Notes: generated by a model not told the origin, from the sequence alone. 64,000 bases of DNA from an uncultured Paracoccaceae bacterium (GCA_934500835.1 CAKSTR010000002.1:1-64000), one strand, 5' to 3'. Positions 7,560 through 16,361 are shown, counted from the first letter of the stretch. Program-made: numbers and translations.

Positions 7560-9518
7560 TCAGATCGCCGCGCCGATCTTCAGCCCCTCATAGACCGCTT
7601 CTTCCGCCGTGCGGGCGGCAAGGCAGTCGCCGATGGAATGCACCACGATGTCCAGCCCTTTCAGGGCGGATTTCAGCGGGTTCACCACCTCATGCCCGTG
7701 GCAAAGCACCAGCGTGTCGATCCCTTCGAAAAGGATCGGCTCGCCACTGGCAGTGTGCTGCATGTAGACGGTGGCGCTGTCGGCGCCGAAGACCCGCGCA
7801 TAGGGGGTGACGCGCACGCCCAGCCGGTGCAACTCGGCCACGATATTGTCGCGGACGTAAAGCGGCAGCGCCGAGGCGGGGTGCGTGCCGTTCACCGCCA
7901 GCTCGACATGGCTGCCTTCGCGCGTCAGGTATTCGGCGATGCCGGGGCCGATCCAGTCGGTGCGCCAGTCGGCCACCACGACGCGGGCGCCCGGCCGCAC
8001 CTCCTTGCGCAGGACCTGCCAGGCATCGACCACCTGCACGCTGTCATCCAGCGCGATCTCGGGGCGGTAGGGTTTTGCGCCGGTGGCCAGGATCACCACA
8101 TCGGGCGCCTCGCGTTCGACCAGGGCGCGGTCGACCCAGGTGTTGCGCAGGACGCGGACCTGGGCGAGTTCCAGTTCGCGCGTCAGGTTGGTGATGATGC
8201 CGCCGAATTCCGACCGGCGCGGCAGAAGTTGCGCCAGCCTTGCCTGCCCGCCAAGCTGGGCCTCGCCTTCATAGAGCGTGACCTGATGGCCGCGCTTTGC
8301 CGCCGTGATCGCGGCCTTCATCCCGCCTGGCCCCCCGCCGACGATCATCACCCGCTTTGGCACCGGCGCAGGGGGCAGGGTGCCATAGGCCAGCTCGCGC
8401 CCCGATTCCGGGAACTGGATGCAGGAGATCGGCAAGCCGCGGTGGAAATGTCCAATGCAGGCCTGATTGCAGCCGATGCAGGCGCGAATGTCGTCCAGAC
8501 GGCCGGCCTCGGCCTTTTGCGGCATCTGCGGATCGCAGATCATCGCGCGGGTCATGCCGCACATGTCGGCAGATCCTTCGGCAAGGATCGCCTCGGCCTC
8601 TTGCGGCTGGTTGATGCGGCCGGTGACGAAGACCGGCACCTGCAGCGCCTTGCGAAAGCGCGCGGCATCCTTGGCAAGATAGCCGCTCTGATAGGCCATC
8701 GGTGCCACGATATGCACCGCCCCCCCGGCGGTGGCCGAGGTCCCCGCAGTGATGCTGACGTAATCGACCAGCGGCTCAAGCGCCACGCAGCAGGCCAGCA
8801 TTTCGGTCTGGTCGATTCCGGTGTCGTCGCGTTCGTCGCTGCTCATCCGCATGCCGATGATGAAATCATCCGCGGTGGCGGCGCGCATCGCGGTCAGCGC
8901 CTCGCGCAGAAAGCGCAGGCGGTTGTCCGGGCTGCCGCCATAGGCGTCGTTGCGGCGGTTGACGGCGGGGCTGAGGAACTGGGCCGGCAGATAGCCATGG
9001 CTGGCCACGAACTCGACCCCGTCCAGCCCGGCCTGCATCATCCGCCGCGCCGCGCTGGCATAGCCCTGGACGATCTCGTCGATCAGTTCCTGATCCAGCG
9101 CAACCGGCATGACGTGAAAGCGTTCATTCGGCGAGACCGAGGGCGCATAGGCCACCGCCAGCATCCCGTCGGCGGTTTCCATGATCTCGCGTCCGGGGTG
9201 GAAAAGCTGCGAGACCACGGCGCAACCTTCGGCATGGACCGCCTCGGCCAAGGCGCGGTAGCCGGGGACGCAGGCATCCTCGGTCGCCATCAGCATATGC
9301 GAGGTATAGCGCGCGGTTTCATGCACGCCGGCGACCTGGGTCACGATCAGCCCCGCGCCGCCCCTGGCGCGGGCGCGGTGATAGGCGATCAACGCCTCGT
9401 TCACCACGGCATCGGTGGGCAGGATGGTGTCATGGCCGGTGGACATGATCCGGTTGCGGATCACCCGCCCACGGATGGTCAGCGGCGCGAAAAGATGCGG
9501 AAAGGCGCCATCAGCCAT
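7560..9518 (-). CDS. Old-yellow-enzyme family FMN/FAD/[4Fe-4S] oxidoreductase, probable N-demethylase
   Basis: A 652-residue protein of the TMADH / 2,4-dienoyl-CoA reductase / StcD-DgcA group: an FMN TIM barrel (about 7-345; RNRIMSTGHD and VEFVASHGYLPAQFLSP are typical), a cysteine cluster binding [4Fe-4S] (C347, C350, C354, C366) and a C-terminal FAD/NAD module starting IVGGGPGGMKAA (392-403). Relatives demethylate dimethylglycine, N-methylproline or trimethylamine. The ATG at 9518 overlaps the cupin stop by 8 bases; a longer frame reaches 9647 but would run through the cupin gene. The nearby ProX protein and enolase-superfamily enzyme favour a betaine-derived N-methyl substrate. Exact substrate unknown. 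Confidence 0.85.
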   Translation of the reverse strand: MADGAFPHLFAPLTIRGRVIRNRIMSTGHDTILPTDAVVNEALIAYHRARARGGAGLIVTQVAGVHETARYTSHMLMATEDACVPGYRALAEAVHAEGCAVVSQLFHPGREIMETADGMLAVAYAPSVSPNERFHVMPVALDQELIDEIVQGYASAARRMMQAGLDGVEFVASHGYLPAQFLSPAVNRRNDAYGGSPDNRLRFLREALTAMRAATADDFIIGMRMSSDERDDTGIDQTEMLACCVALEPLVDYVSITAGTSATAGGAVHIVAPMAYQSGYLAKDAARFRKALQVPVFVTGRINQPQEAEAILAEGSADMCGMTRAMICDPQMPQKAEAGRLDDIRACIGCNQACIGHFHRGLPISCIQFPESGRELAYGTLPPAPVPKRVMIVGGGPGGMKAAITAAKRGHQVTLYEGEAQLGGQARLAQLLPRRSEFGGIITNLTRELELAQVRVLRNTWVDRALVEREAPDVVILATGAKPYRPEIALDDSVQVVDAWQVLRKEVRPGARVVVADWRTDWIGPGIAEYLTREGSHVELAVNGTHPASALPLYVRDNIVAELHRLGVRVTPYARVFGADSATVYMQHTASGEPILFEGIDTLVLCHGHEVVNPLKSALKGLDIVVHSIGDCLAARTAEEAVYEGLKIGAAI

Positions 9519-9873
9519 GGGCGGCGACCTTCGCCCGCTCGCGCCAGTCCACGGGCGAGAGCGCATAGAACACCGTCGCGCCATCGCCTTCGTAGTGCAG
9601 CGCGGTGTTCTGCGGCACCCAGAGCACATCGCCCGGACGGCAGTCATGCACCACTCCCCCGACCCGAAGGCGGAAATTGCCCGACAGGGTGACGATCAAC
9701 TCGTCATAAAGCACGGTCCAGGCGATCGAGCAGTTGTCGAAGCGCGCGATCCCCGCGCCCATCGAGGTGCTGATCTCCGGCCCGACCAGCCGGCTGATCT
9801 GGGCGCGGGCGGGATCGTCGCCATAGGGTTCGAACTGCCGGTCAGACTCGCGGAAGTGCAGGACGGCGGACAT
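9511..9873 (-). CDS. Small cupin-domain protein
   Basis: A 120-residue single-domain cupin resembling the EutQ/ectoine-synthase-like group. LYDELIVTLSGNFRLRVGG and the following DCRPGDVLWVPQNTALHY give the two cupin motifs; D/E and the late histidine could bind a metal, but the classic H-x-H pair of motif 1 is replaced by Y-D-E. The start at 9873 is preceded by GGAG six bases upstream; ATGs at 9885 and 9888 are alternatives. It is the first gene of a two-gene operon with the flavin demethylase (8-base overlap). It may bind or protect a small metabolite; no specific reaction can be assigned. Confidence 0.7.
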   Translation of the reverse strand: MSAVLHFRESDRQFEPYGDDPARAQISRLVGPEISTSMGAGIARFDNCSIAWTVLYDELIVTLSGNFRLRVGGVVHDCRPGDVLWVPQNTALHYEGDGATVFYALSPVDWRERAKVAAHG

Positions 9874-9906
9874 CTCTGGCTCCATCATCAAATGGGTCGC
9901 GGGGGG

Positions 9907-9929
9907 CCCCCGTGTTCGGATCACGGGGG
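9907..9929. promoter_or_regulatory. Inverted repeat in the cupin/lysR divergent intergenic region
   Basis: CCCCCGTG (9907-9914) and CACGGGGG (9922-9929) form a perfect 8-bp stem with a 7-base loop, 34 bases upstream of the cupin start and 125 bases from the LysR start. It could be an operator or a 5' leader hairpin of the cupin-demethylase mRNA. Confidence 0.4.
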
Positions 9930-10053
9930 GCATGTCTGCCGCAGGCTAGCACCGCAAAGACGGCCATGCATCGTCAGAAAGCGGCAGGTTGCGCCGCCAT
10001 TCTCGCCGGCGTCGCATCTTTCCGTCCGTGGCAAGGGGCTGTAGCCTGCGGCG

Positions 10054-10962
10054 ATGGTCAGGCGGCACTACAACCTTCCCTCGCTGAACGCCCTTGCCAC
10101 CTTCGAGGCGGTGGCGCGGCAGCTGAACATGACCCGGGCCGCCGAAGAGCTGAATGTGACGCCCGGCGCCGTGTCCAAGCAGTTGCGCCTGCTTGAGACC
10201 GATCTTGGCCGCCCGCTGGTGCATCGCCACGCGCAGGGCGTGTCCCTGACGGCCGAGGGCGAGGCGGTGGCTGCCTCCTTGCGCGATTCATTCGAACATA
10301 TCGCGCTGACCCTGCGCCATGTCCGCGCCTCGGCCGAACGGGCGCATGTCTCGATCCTTTCCAGCATGGCGACGATGCAGCTGTGGCTGATGCCCCGGCT
10401 GGGGGCGTTCTGGGCGGACCATCAGGATATCGTGGTGGAGCACGTCATATCCGAACGCCAGCAGGAGGGCGAGCGGCCGGACATCGACCTGAACCTGCGC
10501 TATGGCGATGGCAACTGGCCGGGGGAGACGGCGCTGCGCATTCAGGACGAAAGGGTGGTGGCGGTGGCAAGCCCGGCCTTTCTGGACCGCCATCCGCTGC
10601 GCACCCCCGCCGCCCTGGCCGCGGCACCGCTTCTGTCGGTCGAGGGGCCGACCTGGGCCTGGATGACCTGGCCGCGCTTCCTGCAGGCCAACGGCATCTC
10701 CGGTCAGGGCCTGAACATCCGGCGCTTCAACAGCTATGTCATCGCCCTGCAGGCCGCGCGTGACGGGCAGGGCGTGGCGCTGGGCTGGACCAGCTCGGTC
10801 GACCCGCTGCTGGCCAGCGGCGAGTTGCGGCAGGTCACGGCGGCAGCGGTCGATGACCCGTTCGCCATTCATGTGACATGGAGTGCGCGGCGCCCGCTGT
10901 CGCCGCAGGCGGTGATCCTGCGCGACTGGCTCTTGGCGCAGGGGCGCCAAGCGTTGAGTTGA
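10054..10962 (+). CDS. LysR family transcriptional regulator (GcvA-like)
   Basis: A 302-residue LysR regulator. The N-terminal winged helix spans about residues 8-66 (LATFEAVARQLNMTRAAEEL and VTPGAVSKQL), the HARRPLVHRH-like region gives the wing, and residues 95-295 form the effector-binding domain. The N-terminus and the WAW/WPRF segment resemble the GcvA/AmpR subgroup. It is transcribed away from the cupin-demethylase pair, the standard arrangement for a LysR regulator of its neighbour, and lies just upstream of the dehydrogenase and enolase-superfamily genes. The effector is unknown, plausibly the betaine or a breakdown product. Confidence 0.88.
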   Translation: MVRRHYNLPSLNALATFEAVARQLNMTRAAEELNVTPGAVSKQLRLLETDLGRPLVHRHAQGVSLTAEGEAVAASLRDSFEHIALTLRHVRASAERAHVSILSSMATMQLWLMPRLGAFWADHQDIVVEHVISERQQEGERPDIDLNLRYGDGNWPGETALRIQDERVVAVASPAFLDRHPLRTPAALAAAPLLSVEGPTWAWMTWPRFLQANGISGQGLNIRRFNSYVIALQAARDGQGVALGWTSSVDPLLASGELRQVTAAAVDDPFAIHVTWSARRPLSPQAVILRDWLLAQGRQALS

Positions 10963-10977
10963 CCTCAACTCTTGGCG
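10945..10977 (+). promoter_or_regulatory. Long hairpin across the lysR stop codon
   Basis: Arms CGCCAAG/CTTGGCG (10945-10951, 10971-10977) and GTTGAG/CTCAAC (10953-10958, 10964-10969), separated by one mismatched pair, give a 13-bp stem with a 5-base loop containing the lysR TGA. There is no T run, so it may be a factor-dependent terminator, an RNA-stability element or an operator for the gene at 11053. Confidence 0.45.
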
Positions 10978-11052
10978 GTATCTTCTTCGCTTGATCGCGA
11001 AGGCCGCCCGGGCCGATGGTCTGGCCATGAAAAGCCCGATCAAGAGACCGAG

Positions 11053-12138
11053 ATGATCCCCGAAACCATGACCGCCGTCCTGCTGACAGGGCATGGCGAC
11101 TTCGACAAGCTGGACTACCGGCAGGACGTGCCGACCCCGCGGCCGGCAAGGGGCGAGGTGCTGATCCGCGTTGCCGCCGCAGGGGTGAACAACACCGACA
11201 TCAACACCCGGATCGGCTGGTATTCGAAGAAGGTCGAGACGGCGACCGGTGACAGCGCCGGCGCCCGGCCGGACGAGGCCGATGCCAGCTGGTCCGGGGT
11301 GCCGCTGAACCTGCCGCGCATTCAGGGCGCGGATGCCTGCGGCCATATCGTCGCGGTGGGCGAGGGGGTGGACCCCGCCCGCATCGGCCAGCGCGTGCTG
11401 GTGCGCAACATGCTGCGCAGCTATGTCGGCCACCGCCCCTGGGAATGCTGGACCTTCGGCAGCGAGATCGACGGCGGCTTCGCCCAGTTCACCGTCGCGC
11501 CATCGGCCGAGGTCTATGCCGTGAACAGCACCTGGTCCGATGCCGAACTGGCCTCGATCCCCTGCGCCTGTTCCACCGCCGAAAACATGCTGCATCGTGC
11601 CCAGGTCGGGCGCGAGAGGGTGCTGGTGACGGGGGCTTCGGGCGGGGTCGGCTCGGCCGCCGTGCAATTGGCCAAACGCCGGGGTGCAGAGGTCATCGCC
11701 ATCTGCGCCGCCGCGAAGGCGCAGGAACTCCGCAGCCTTGGCGCCGACCGGACCATTGACCGCAATGCCGATCCTGTCGCCGAACTGGGGCGCGGTTCGG
11801 TCGACGTGGTGGTGGACATCGTCGGCGGCCCGGCCTTCCCGGTCCTTCTGGACCTGCTGCGCATCGGGGGCCGCTACGCCTGCGCCGGTGCCATCGCCGG
11901 CCCGATCTGCGAGCTGGACCTGCGCACGCTGTACCTCAAGGACCTGACGCTGTTCGGCTGCACCTTCCAGGAGGACGAGGTCTTTGAAAACCTCATCCGC
12001 TACATCGAGACGAACGAGATCCGCCCCGTCGTGGCCCGCACCTATCCCCTGTCCGAAATTGCGCAGGCGCAGCGCGATTTCCTGTCCAAGTCCCATACCG
12101 GCAAGCTGGTGCTGATCCCCCCGCAGGTGGACGCATGA
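11053..12138 (+). CDS. Zinc-free medium-chain dehydrogenase/reductase (quinone-reductase-like)
   Basis: A 361-residue MDR-superfamily oxidoreductase: a GroES-like N-terminal half, then a Rossmann domain with VLVTGASGGVGSAAVQLA as the NAD(P)-binding turn. The cysteine ladder of the structural zinc lobe is absent, so it resembles quinone oxidoreductases and zinc-free alcohol dehydrogenases. Residues 50-80 form an unusually long insertion in the N-terminal half. The start at 11053 follows AAGAGACCGAG; the ATG at 11068 is possible. It overlaps the next gene by 4 bases (ATGA) and probably handles a carbonyl or enoyl intermediate of the same pathway. Confidence 0.75.
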   Translation: MIPETMTAVLLTGHGDFDKLDYRQDVPTPRPARGEVLIRVAAAGVNNTDINTRIGWYSKKVETATGDSAGARPDEADASWSGVPLNLPRIQGADACGHIVAVGEGVDPARIGQRVLVRNMLRSYVGHRPWECWTFGSEIDGGFAQFTVAPSAEVYAVNSTWSDAELASIPCACSTAENMLHRAQVGRERVLVTGASGGVGSAAVQLAKRRGAEVIAICAAAKAQELRSLGADRTIDRNADPVAELGRGSVDVVVDIVGGPAFPVLLDLLRIGGRYACAGAIAGPICELDLRTLYLKDLTLFGCTFQEDEVFENLIRYIETNEIRPVVARTYPLSEIAQAQRDFLSKSHTGKLVLIPPQVDA

Positions 12139-13259
12139 AGATCCGCGAAATCGAACTTTACCAGGTGCATCTGCCCTATTCCGGCGGGGTCTACCTTCTG
12201 TCGGGCGGGCGCGAATACCGCGGCTTCGATGCGGCCATCGTGCGGATGGAGACGGATACAGGCGTTGAAGGCTGGGGAGAAAGCACGCCCTTCGGTTCGA
12301 CCTATATCGCCGCGCATGCGCGCGGCACCCGCGCCGGGATCGAGGACATCGCCCCGCATCTTCTGGGCCGCGATCCGCGTCAGGTCGAACGGATCAACGA
12401 TGCAATGGACGAGGCGCTGGTCGGGCATCACCACGCCAAGACCGCGCTGGACATCGCCTGCTGGGACATCTTCGGCAAATCCGTCGGCCTGCCGGTCAGC
12501 GAGCTTCTGGGCGGGGCCACCGGCCATCGCATGCCGACGATCTCGTCGATCTATGCCGGTCCGCCCGAAGAGATGCGCGCGCGGGTCGCCAGCCACCGCC
12601 AGCGCGGCTATCTGGGCCATTCGGTCAAGATCGGCGCGCTGGACAGCGAGGGCGGCCCGGCGCTGGATGCCGAACGCATCGCCGCCTGTCTGGCCGACCG
12701 CCGCCCCGGAGAGTTCTTTCTGGTCGATGCCAATGGCGGCATGCTGCCCGAAACCGCGCTGCGCATGTTGCGCATGCTGCCCGACGGGCTTGATTTCGTG
12801 CTGGAAGCCCCCTGCGCAACCTGGCGCGAGACCGCCAGCCTGCGCAGGCGCTGCAGCGTGCCGATCATCATGGACGAACTGGCGGAACTGGACGGCGACA
12901 TAGCCCGCATCGTGGCAGAGGATATTGCCGATGGCATCGGGCTGAAGATCTCGAAGGCGGGGGGGCTTACGCGCGGGCGCCGGCATCGCGACATCTGCCG
13001 GGCGGCGGGGCTGACGATCTCGGTCCAGGACACGGTCGGGTCCGTGATCGCCTTTGCCGGCATCGTGCATCTGGGGGCCACGGTGCCCGAACGGAACCTG
13101 CGCTGCATCCTTGACTGCCGTGACATGGTCACGCTTGAGACCGCCGATTTCGATGCCCCCGTCACCCGCGGCGGCGTCTTTGCCCCGTCGGCCCCGGGCC
13201 TGGGCATCACCGTCCGGCGCGAGGTGCTTGGCGACCCGGTTGCCCGCTGGACCGGCTGA
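12135..13259 (+). CDS. Enolase-superfamily (mandelate racemase/muconate lactonizing) enzyme, betaine-epimerase-like
   Basis: A 374-residue protein with an N-terminal capping domain (1-125) and a TIM barrel. Visible catalytic parts are K165 (SVKIG), the metal ligands D198 (VDANGG), E224 (LEAPC) and D247 (MDELAE), and K271 (LKISKAGGLT). Two opposed lysines are the arrangement of 1,1-proton-transfer enzymes such as hydroxyproline-betaine 2-epimerase (HpbD) and cis-3-hydroxyproline dehydratase. The N-terminal GWGES and the THARG-like loop also resemble HpbD as I remember it. With an N-demethylase upstream and ProX downstream, a role on proline betaine, hydroxyproline betaine or a related compound is likely but unproven. 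Confidence 0.75.
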   Translation: MKIREIELYQVHLPYSGGVYLLSGGREYRGFDAAIVRMETDTGVEGWGESTPFGSTYIAAHARGTRAGIEDIAPHLLGRDPRQVERINDAMDEALVGHHHAKTALDIACWDIFGKSVGLPVSELLGGATGHRMPTISSIYAGPPEEMRARVASHRQRGYLGHSVKIGALDSEGGPALDAERIAACLADRRPGEFFLVDANGGMLPETALRMLRMLPDGLDFVLEAPCATWRETASLRRRCSVPIIMDELAELDGDIARIVAEDIADGIGLKISKAGGLTRGRRHRDICRAAGLTISVQDTVGSVIAFAGIVHLGATVPERNLRCILDCRDMVTLETADFDAPVTRGGVFAPSAPGLGITVRREVLGDPVARWTG

Positions 13260-13316
13260 AACATCACGAGCCCCGCGAAAGGCGACACTGAACCCACCCA
13301 GAAAAGGGAGAGAAGG

Positions 13317-14303
13317 ATGAAACCGCTGACCCTTGCCACGGCGCTTACCGCGCTGCTGGCAGCCGATCCCGTCTTGGCCAACGACCGGCCCGGCGAGGGC
13401 GTGACCGTGCGCCCCGTCATCCAGCCGCTTCTGGAAGAGATGTTCGCCTCGCGTATCCTCTTCCGCGCGCTTGAGGATCTTGGCTACTCGGTGGCCGAGC
13501 CGCAGGAGACCACCTCGCAAACCGCCTTTCTGGCGGTCGGCACCGGGGATGCCGATTTCCATCCCCTGGGCTGGAACACCCTGCATGACAGCTTCTATCA
13601 GGAGGCGGGCGGCGAGGCGGTGATCAGCAAGGTCGGCGTGCTGATCGACGGCGCCTTGCAGGGCTATCTGGTGGACAAGGCCAGCTATGACGCCGGGATC
13701 ACCGATCTGTCGATGCTGAAGGACCCCGAGGTTGCCAGGCGCTTCGATGCGGACGGCGACGGCAAGGCCGACCTGGCCGGCTGCGTCCCCGGCTGGGGGT
13801 GCGAACGGGTGATCGAGCATCAGCTGACCGAATACGGCCTGCGCGATACGGTCTCGCACAATCAGGGCGAATATAACGCCATCATCGCCGACACCATCGC
13901 CCGTGCCCATGATGGCGAGCCGGTGCTTTACTACACCTGGACGCCGTTCTGGGTATCGGGGGCCCTGGTGCCGGGCAGGGATGTCGAATGGCTTTCGGTG
14001 CCCTACACCTCGCTGCCTGACGGGGCGACCGGCAATACCGTCTATCAGGGCAAGAACCTTGGTTTCGCGGTGGACAGCCTGCGGGTGATCGCGCGCAACG
14101 ACTTTCTGGCCGCCAACCCGGCGGCGGCGCGGCTGTTCGAGGTCGCCACCATCGACATCAACGATGTTTCGGCCGAGAACAAGCTGATCGCCGATGGCGA
14201 TGATACCTCGGCCGCCATAGACCGGCATGTCGAGGACTGGATCGCCGCCCACCGCGCCGAATATGACGGCTGGCTGGCCGAGGCGCGCAAGGCCGCCGAA
14301 TGA
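13317..14303 (+). CDS. proX: Glycine betaine/proline betaine ABC transporter substrate-binding protein (ProX-like)
   Basis: A 328-residue periplasmic protein with a signal peptide ending near residue 22 (VLA|ND). Its features are those of the OpuAC/ProX family: an early V-R-P-V-I-Q segment, ADFHPLGWNTLHDSF, and several tryptophans (GWNT, GWGCE, YYTWTPFW) that would form the aromatic cage for a quaternary ammonium group. The gene has a strong GGGAGAGAAGG site. The usual proV and proW partners are missing on both sides, so it must work with a distant membrane complex or be an orphan receptor. It ends the dehydrogenase/epimerase gene run. Confidence 0.82.
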   Translation: MKPLTLATALTALLAADPVLANDRPGEGVTVRPVIQPLLEEMFASRILFRALEDLGYSVAEPQETTSQTAFLAVGTGDADFHPLGWNTLHDSFYQEAGGEAVISKVGVLIDGALQGYLVDKASYDAGITDLSMLKDPEVARRFDADGDGKADLAGCVPGWGCERVIEHQLTEYGLRDTVSHNQGEYNAIIADTIARAHDGEPVLYYTWTPFWVSGALVPGRDVEWLSVPYTSLPDGATGNTVYQGKNLGFAVDSLRVIARNDFLAANPAAARLFEVATIDINDVSAENKLIADGDDTSAAIDRHVEDWIAAHRAEYDGWLAEARKAAE

Positions 14304-14307
14304 CGGG

Positions 14308-14329
14308 GCAGGGGCGTCCCGGCGCCCCT
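14308..14329. terminator. Bidirectional hairpin between convergent genes
   Basis: AGGGGCG (14310-14316) and CGCCCCT (14323-14329) form a 7-bp stem with a 6-base loop between proX and the convergent gene at 14329-15150; the right arm touches the stop codon of the latter. T runs are minimal. Confidence 0.5.
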
Positions 14330-15150
14330 TACTCCGCCGCCGGCGAGGCCTGCCCCGATCCGGCCGAGGCCAGACGCTTCAGCGCCTCGGCCACATCGAC
14401 CCGCCGGTAGCTTTCCGTCACCAGCCCCTCGGGCGAGCGCAGTGCCTCGCGCCGGTCGCGGGCGCGCTGGCGGTCCTCGGGGCGGATCTCGGCATCGCAG
14501 CTCTCAAGCCAGCGCGAATAGTCGTCGTCGGCCTCCTTGATCGGGATGCCGCTGGAGTTGAGGGCGCCGGGCGCGCGGCGCTGGCCGATGATCTCGGCCA
14601 CCGGGCGCAGGGTCTGGGTCGGGTTGAACTCGGTCCGCCTGTCGGTGCCGGTGATTTCGACATCCCCGCCCGCGACCCGCCCCGACGGGCTGTAGACGAA
14701 GGCCGAGGCGATGCGGTCCAGCGCGGCTTCCGGCTCTTTCGGCCGGTGGATCACGTCGCGCATCGGGCGGTCGGGGATCGCCAGCCGGGTGATGCCGCGG
14801 TCGTTGATCGCATCCAGCACTTCGCGCGGGTCATCGGTGCGCAGCACCACCTCGCGCCGGGCGGGCCAGAAGTCATAGGGCGCGTGGGCGCCATGGCTCT
14901 TGCCGATGTGGAAGGCATAGATCTCGGGGTAGACGGCGCGGGCGGCGCGCCGCTCGGGCCTTGCGTCGTAATAGGCCATCATCGCGCTTTGCAGAAGATG
15001 CGTGGCCCCGACGCCGCCCATCGTCTCGTCGATCACCAGCCCGAAGCGGTCAAGCGTGGTCCAGCCAGGGAAAAGATCCCCGATGCCGGCCTTGGCACCG
15101 TCAAGCTGGACGGCAAACATATCCGTATGAAGAAGCGTTGCGACATGCAT
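14329..15150 (-). CDS. Hypothetical protein, 273 residues
   Basis: I do not recognise this family. The frame is well supported: a clean AGGAGAG ribosome site 8 bases before the ATG at 15150 and normal codon usage for its neighbours. There is no signal peptide or membrane segment. The first 110 residues look like a compact globular domain with many acidic and aromatic residues (LFPGWTTLDRFGLVIDE, FHIGKSHGAHAPYDFWP); the C-terminal 80 residues are charged, arginine/glutamate-rich and probably helical or disordered. It is divergent from the sulfotransferase-like gene and convergent with proX, so context gives no firm lead. Confidence 0.7.
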   Translation of the reverse strand: MHVATLLHTDMFAVQLDGAKAGIGDLFPGWTTLDRFGLVIDETMGGVGATHLLQSAMMAYYDARPERRAARAVYPEIYAFHIGKSHGAHAPYDFWPARREVVLRTDDPREVLDAINDRGITRLAIPDRPMRDVIHRPKEPEAALDRIASAFVYSPSGRVAGGDVEITGTDRRTEFNPTQTLRPVAEIIGQRRAPGALNSSGIPIKEADDDYSRWLESCDAEIRPEDRQRARDRREALRSPEGLVTESYRRVDVAEALKRLASAGSGQASPAAE

Positions 15151-15365
15151 CGGCGGGCTCTCCTGTCTTCCTGCCCGGTATCATAGGCAAGGATGGCGAC
15201 CGCGACAGGTCAGGCGGCGGCACGGTTTGGTGGGATGCGACATCGCGACGCCGCAGGCGGCCTGCGACGGCTTGCGGCGGCGGGCCGGGCCGGGGCAGGA
15301 TACGGCATGGCACCAGAACCGCCGACAACAGTGCTGGCGAACCCCGGCCGCCGCGGGGCTGCGCG

Positions 15366-16361
15366 GTGACGGCGACGCTGATCCTGCACGCCGGGCCGCA
15401 CAAGACCGGCACCACGGCCTTGCAGCAGGCGCTGGTGCGGGGCGAGGCCCGGCTGGCCCGGCTTGGCATCCTTTACCCGCTGACCGGCCGCGCCGGAATC
15501 AGCCACTCGGGTCTGGCCGAGGCCTGCCGGTCGGGCGAGGACGCGATGCTGGCGGCACTGGCGCGCGAGGCGACAGGCTGGCGCGCGGTCGTCCTGTCCA
15601 GCGAGAATTTCTCGATGCTGGCCCCCGATGCCTTGCGACAGTTGCACCGGATGTTCCCGCAGGCCGAGGTCCGCGTCGCCTATGCGCTGCGGCGGCTGGC
15701 GGCGCTGTGGCCCGCGCATTGGGCCGAACTGGTCAAGCACGGACAGGACGATGGCTTCGACGGCTATCTTGACCGGGTGGCCGCCCGGGACGACACGCCA
15801 TGGCGCGCGCCGGTGCTGCCGCTGCGCCAGCTTGGCCGGCTGGAGGAGGTGTTCGGCCGCGATGCCCTGCGGATCACGATCCACGAAGCGCAGACCGCCG
15901 AGGGCGCCGATCTGGGGCCGGCCTTCATCGACGAGATGCTGGGGCTGGGGCAGGAGGCGCCGCATTTCGCCACCGAACGGGACAACCTGACCCCGCCGGC
16001 GGCCGAGACCGCGCTGGTGCGGCTGATGAACCTGCATCTGGCCGGCCGCGCCCGCTATGCCGAAAAGCAACAGCGCCGGCTGGCGCTGCTCGCTGTGCTG
16101 CGGCAGGCCTCGCCGGACTGGCTTGGGCCGTTCACGGCGGCGCTGGAAGGGGCGCGGCACCTGCGGCTTGGCTCGGCCCATCCTCTGGTCGCGGCGGAGG
16201 AGAGGGCCGTGATGGATCGCTACCAGGACCTGCTCATCGATCCGCCCGAGGGCTATCTGCAGACTGCCGAGACCACGGTGCCGCTCCTTGATCCAGAAGA
16301 TCTGCCGGCTGCGCTGTGGACGGAACTGACCGCCACTTTCGACGGCTTGGCCGCCAGTTAA
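15366..16361 (+). CDS. Sulfotransferase-like P-loop protein
   Basis: A 331-residue protein starting at GTG 15366; upstream codons in the frame are low-complexity and lack a ribosome site. LHAGPHKTGTTALQQAL (residues 6-22) is the PAPS 5'-binding P-loop seen in many bacterial glycan sulfotransferases, and VVLSSENFS (around residue 77) is also typical of this group. A clear 3'-phosphate R-D-P motif is not obvious, so activity is uncertain. Its stop codon overlaps that of the convergent radical SAM gene by 4 bases. Nearby glycosyltransferases suggest a sulfated surface glycan as the target. Confidence 0.65.
   Translation: MTATLILHAGPHKTGTTALQQALVRGEARLARLGILYPLTGRAGISHSGLAEACRSGEDAMLAALAREATGWRAVVLSSENFSMLAPDALRQLHRMFPQAEVRVAYALRRLAALWPAHWAELVKHGQDDGFDGYLDRVAARDDTPWRAPVLPLRQLGRLEEVFGRDALRITIHEAQTAEGADLGPAFIDEMLGLGQEAPHFATERDNLTPPAAETALVRLMNLHLAGRARYAEKQQRRLALLAVLRQASPDWLGPFTAALEGARHLRLGSAHPLVAAEERAVMDRYQDLLIDPPEGYLQTAETTVPLLDPEDLPAALWTELTATFDGLAAS

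Noticed and set aside
7518..9692. A 724-codon plus-strand open frame opposite the flavin demethylase
   Set aside because: It mirrors the real minus-strand gene; its translation is histidine/aspartate/arginine-rich with no family motifs, whereas the minus strand has intact flavin and Fe-S motifs.
12042..14252. A 736-codon minus-strand open frame across the epimerase and proX genes
   Set aside because: It spans two well-supported plus-strand genes and has the typical shadow composition.
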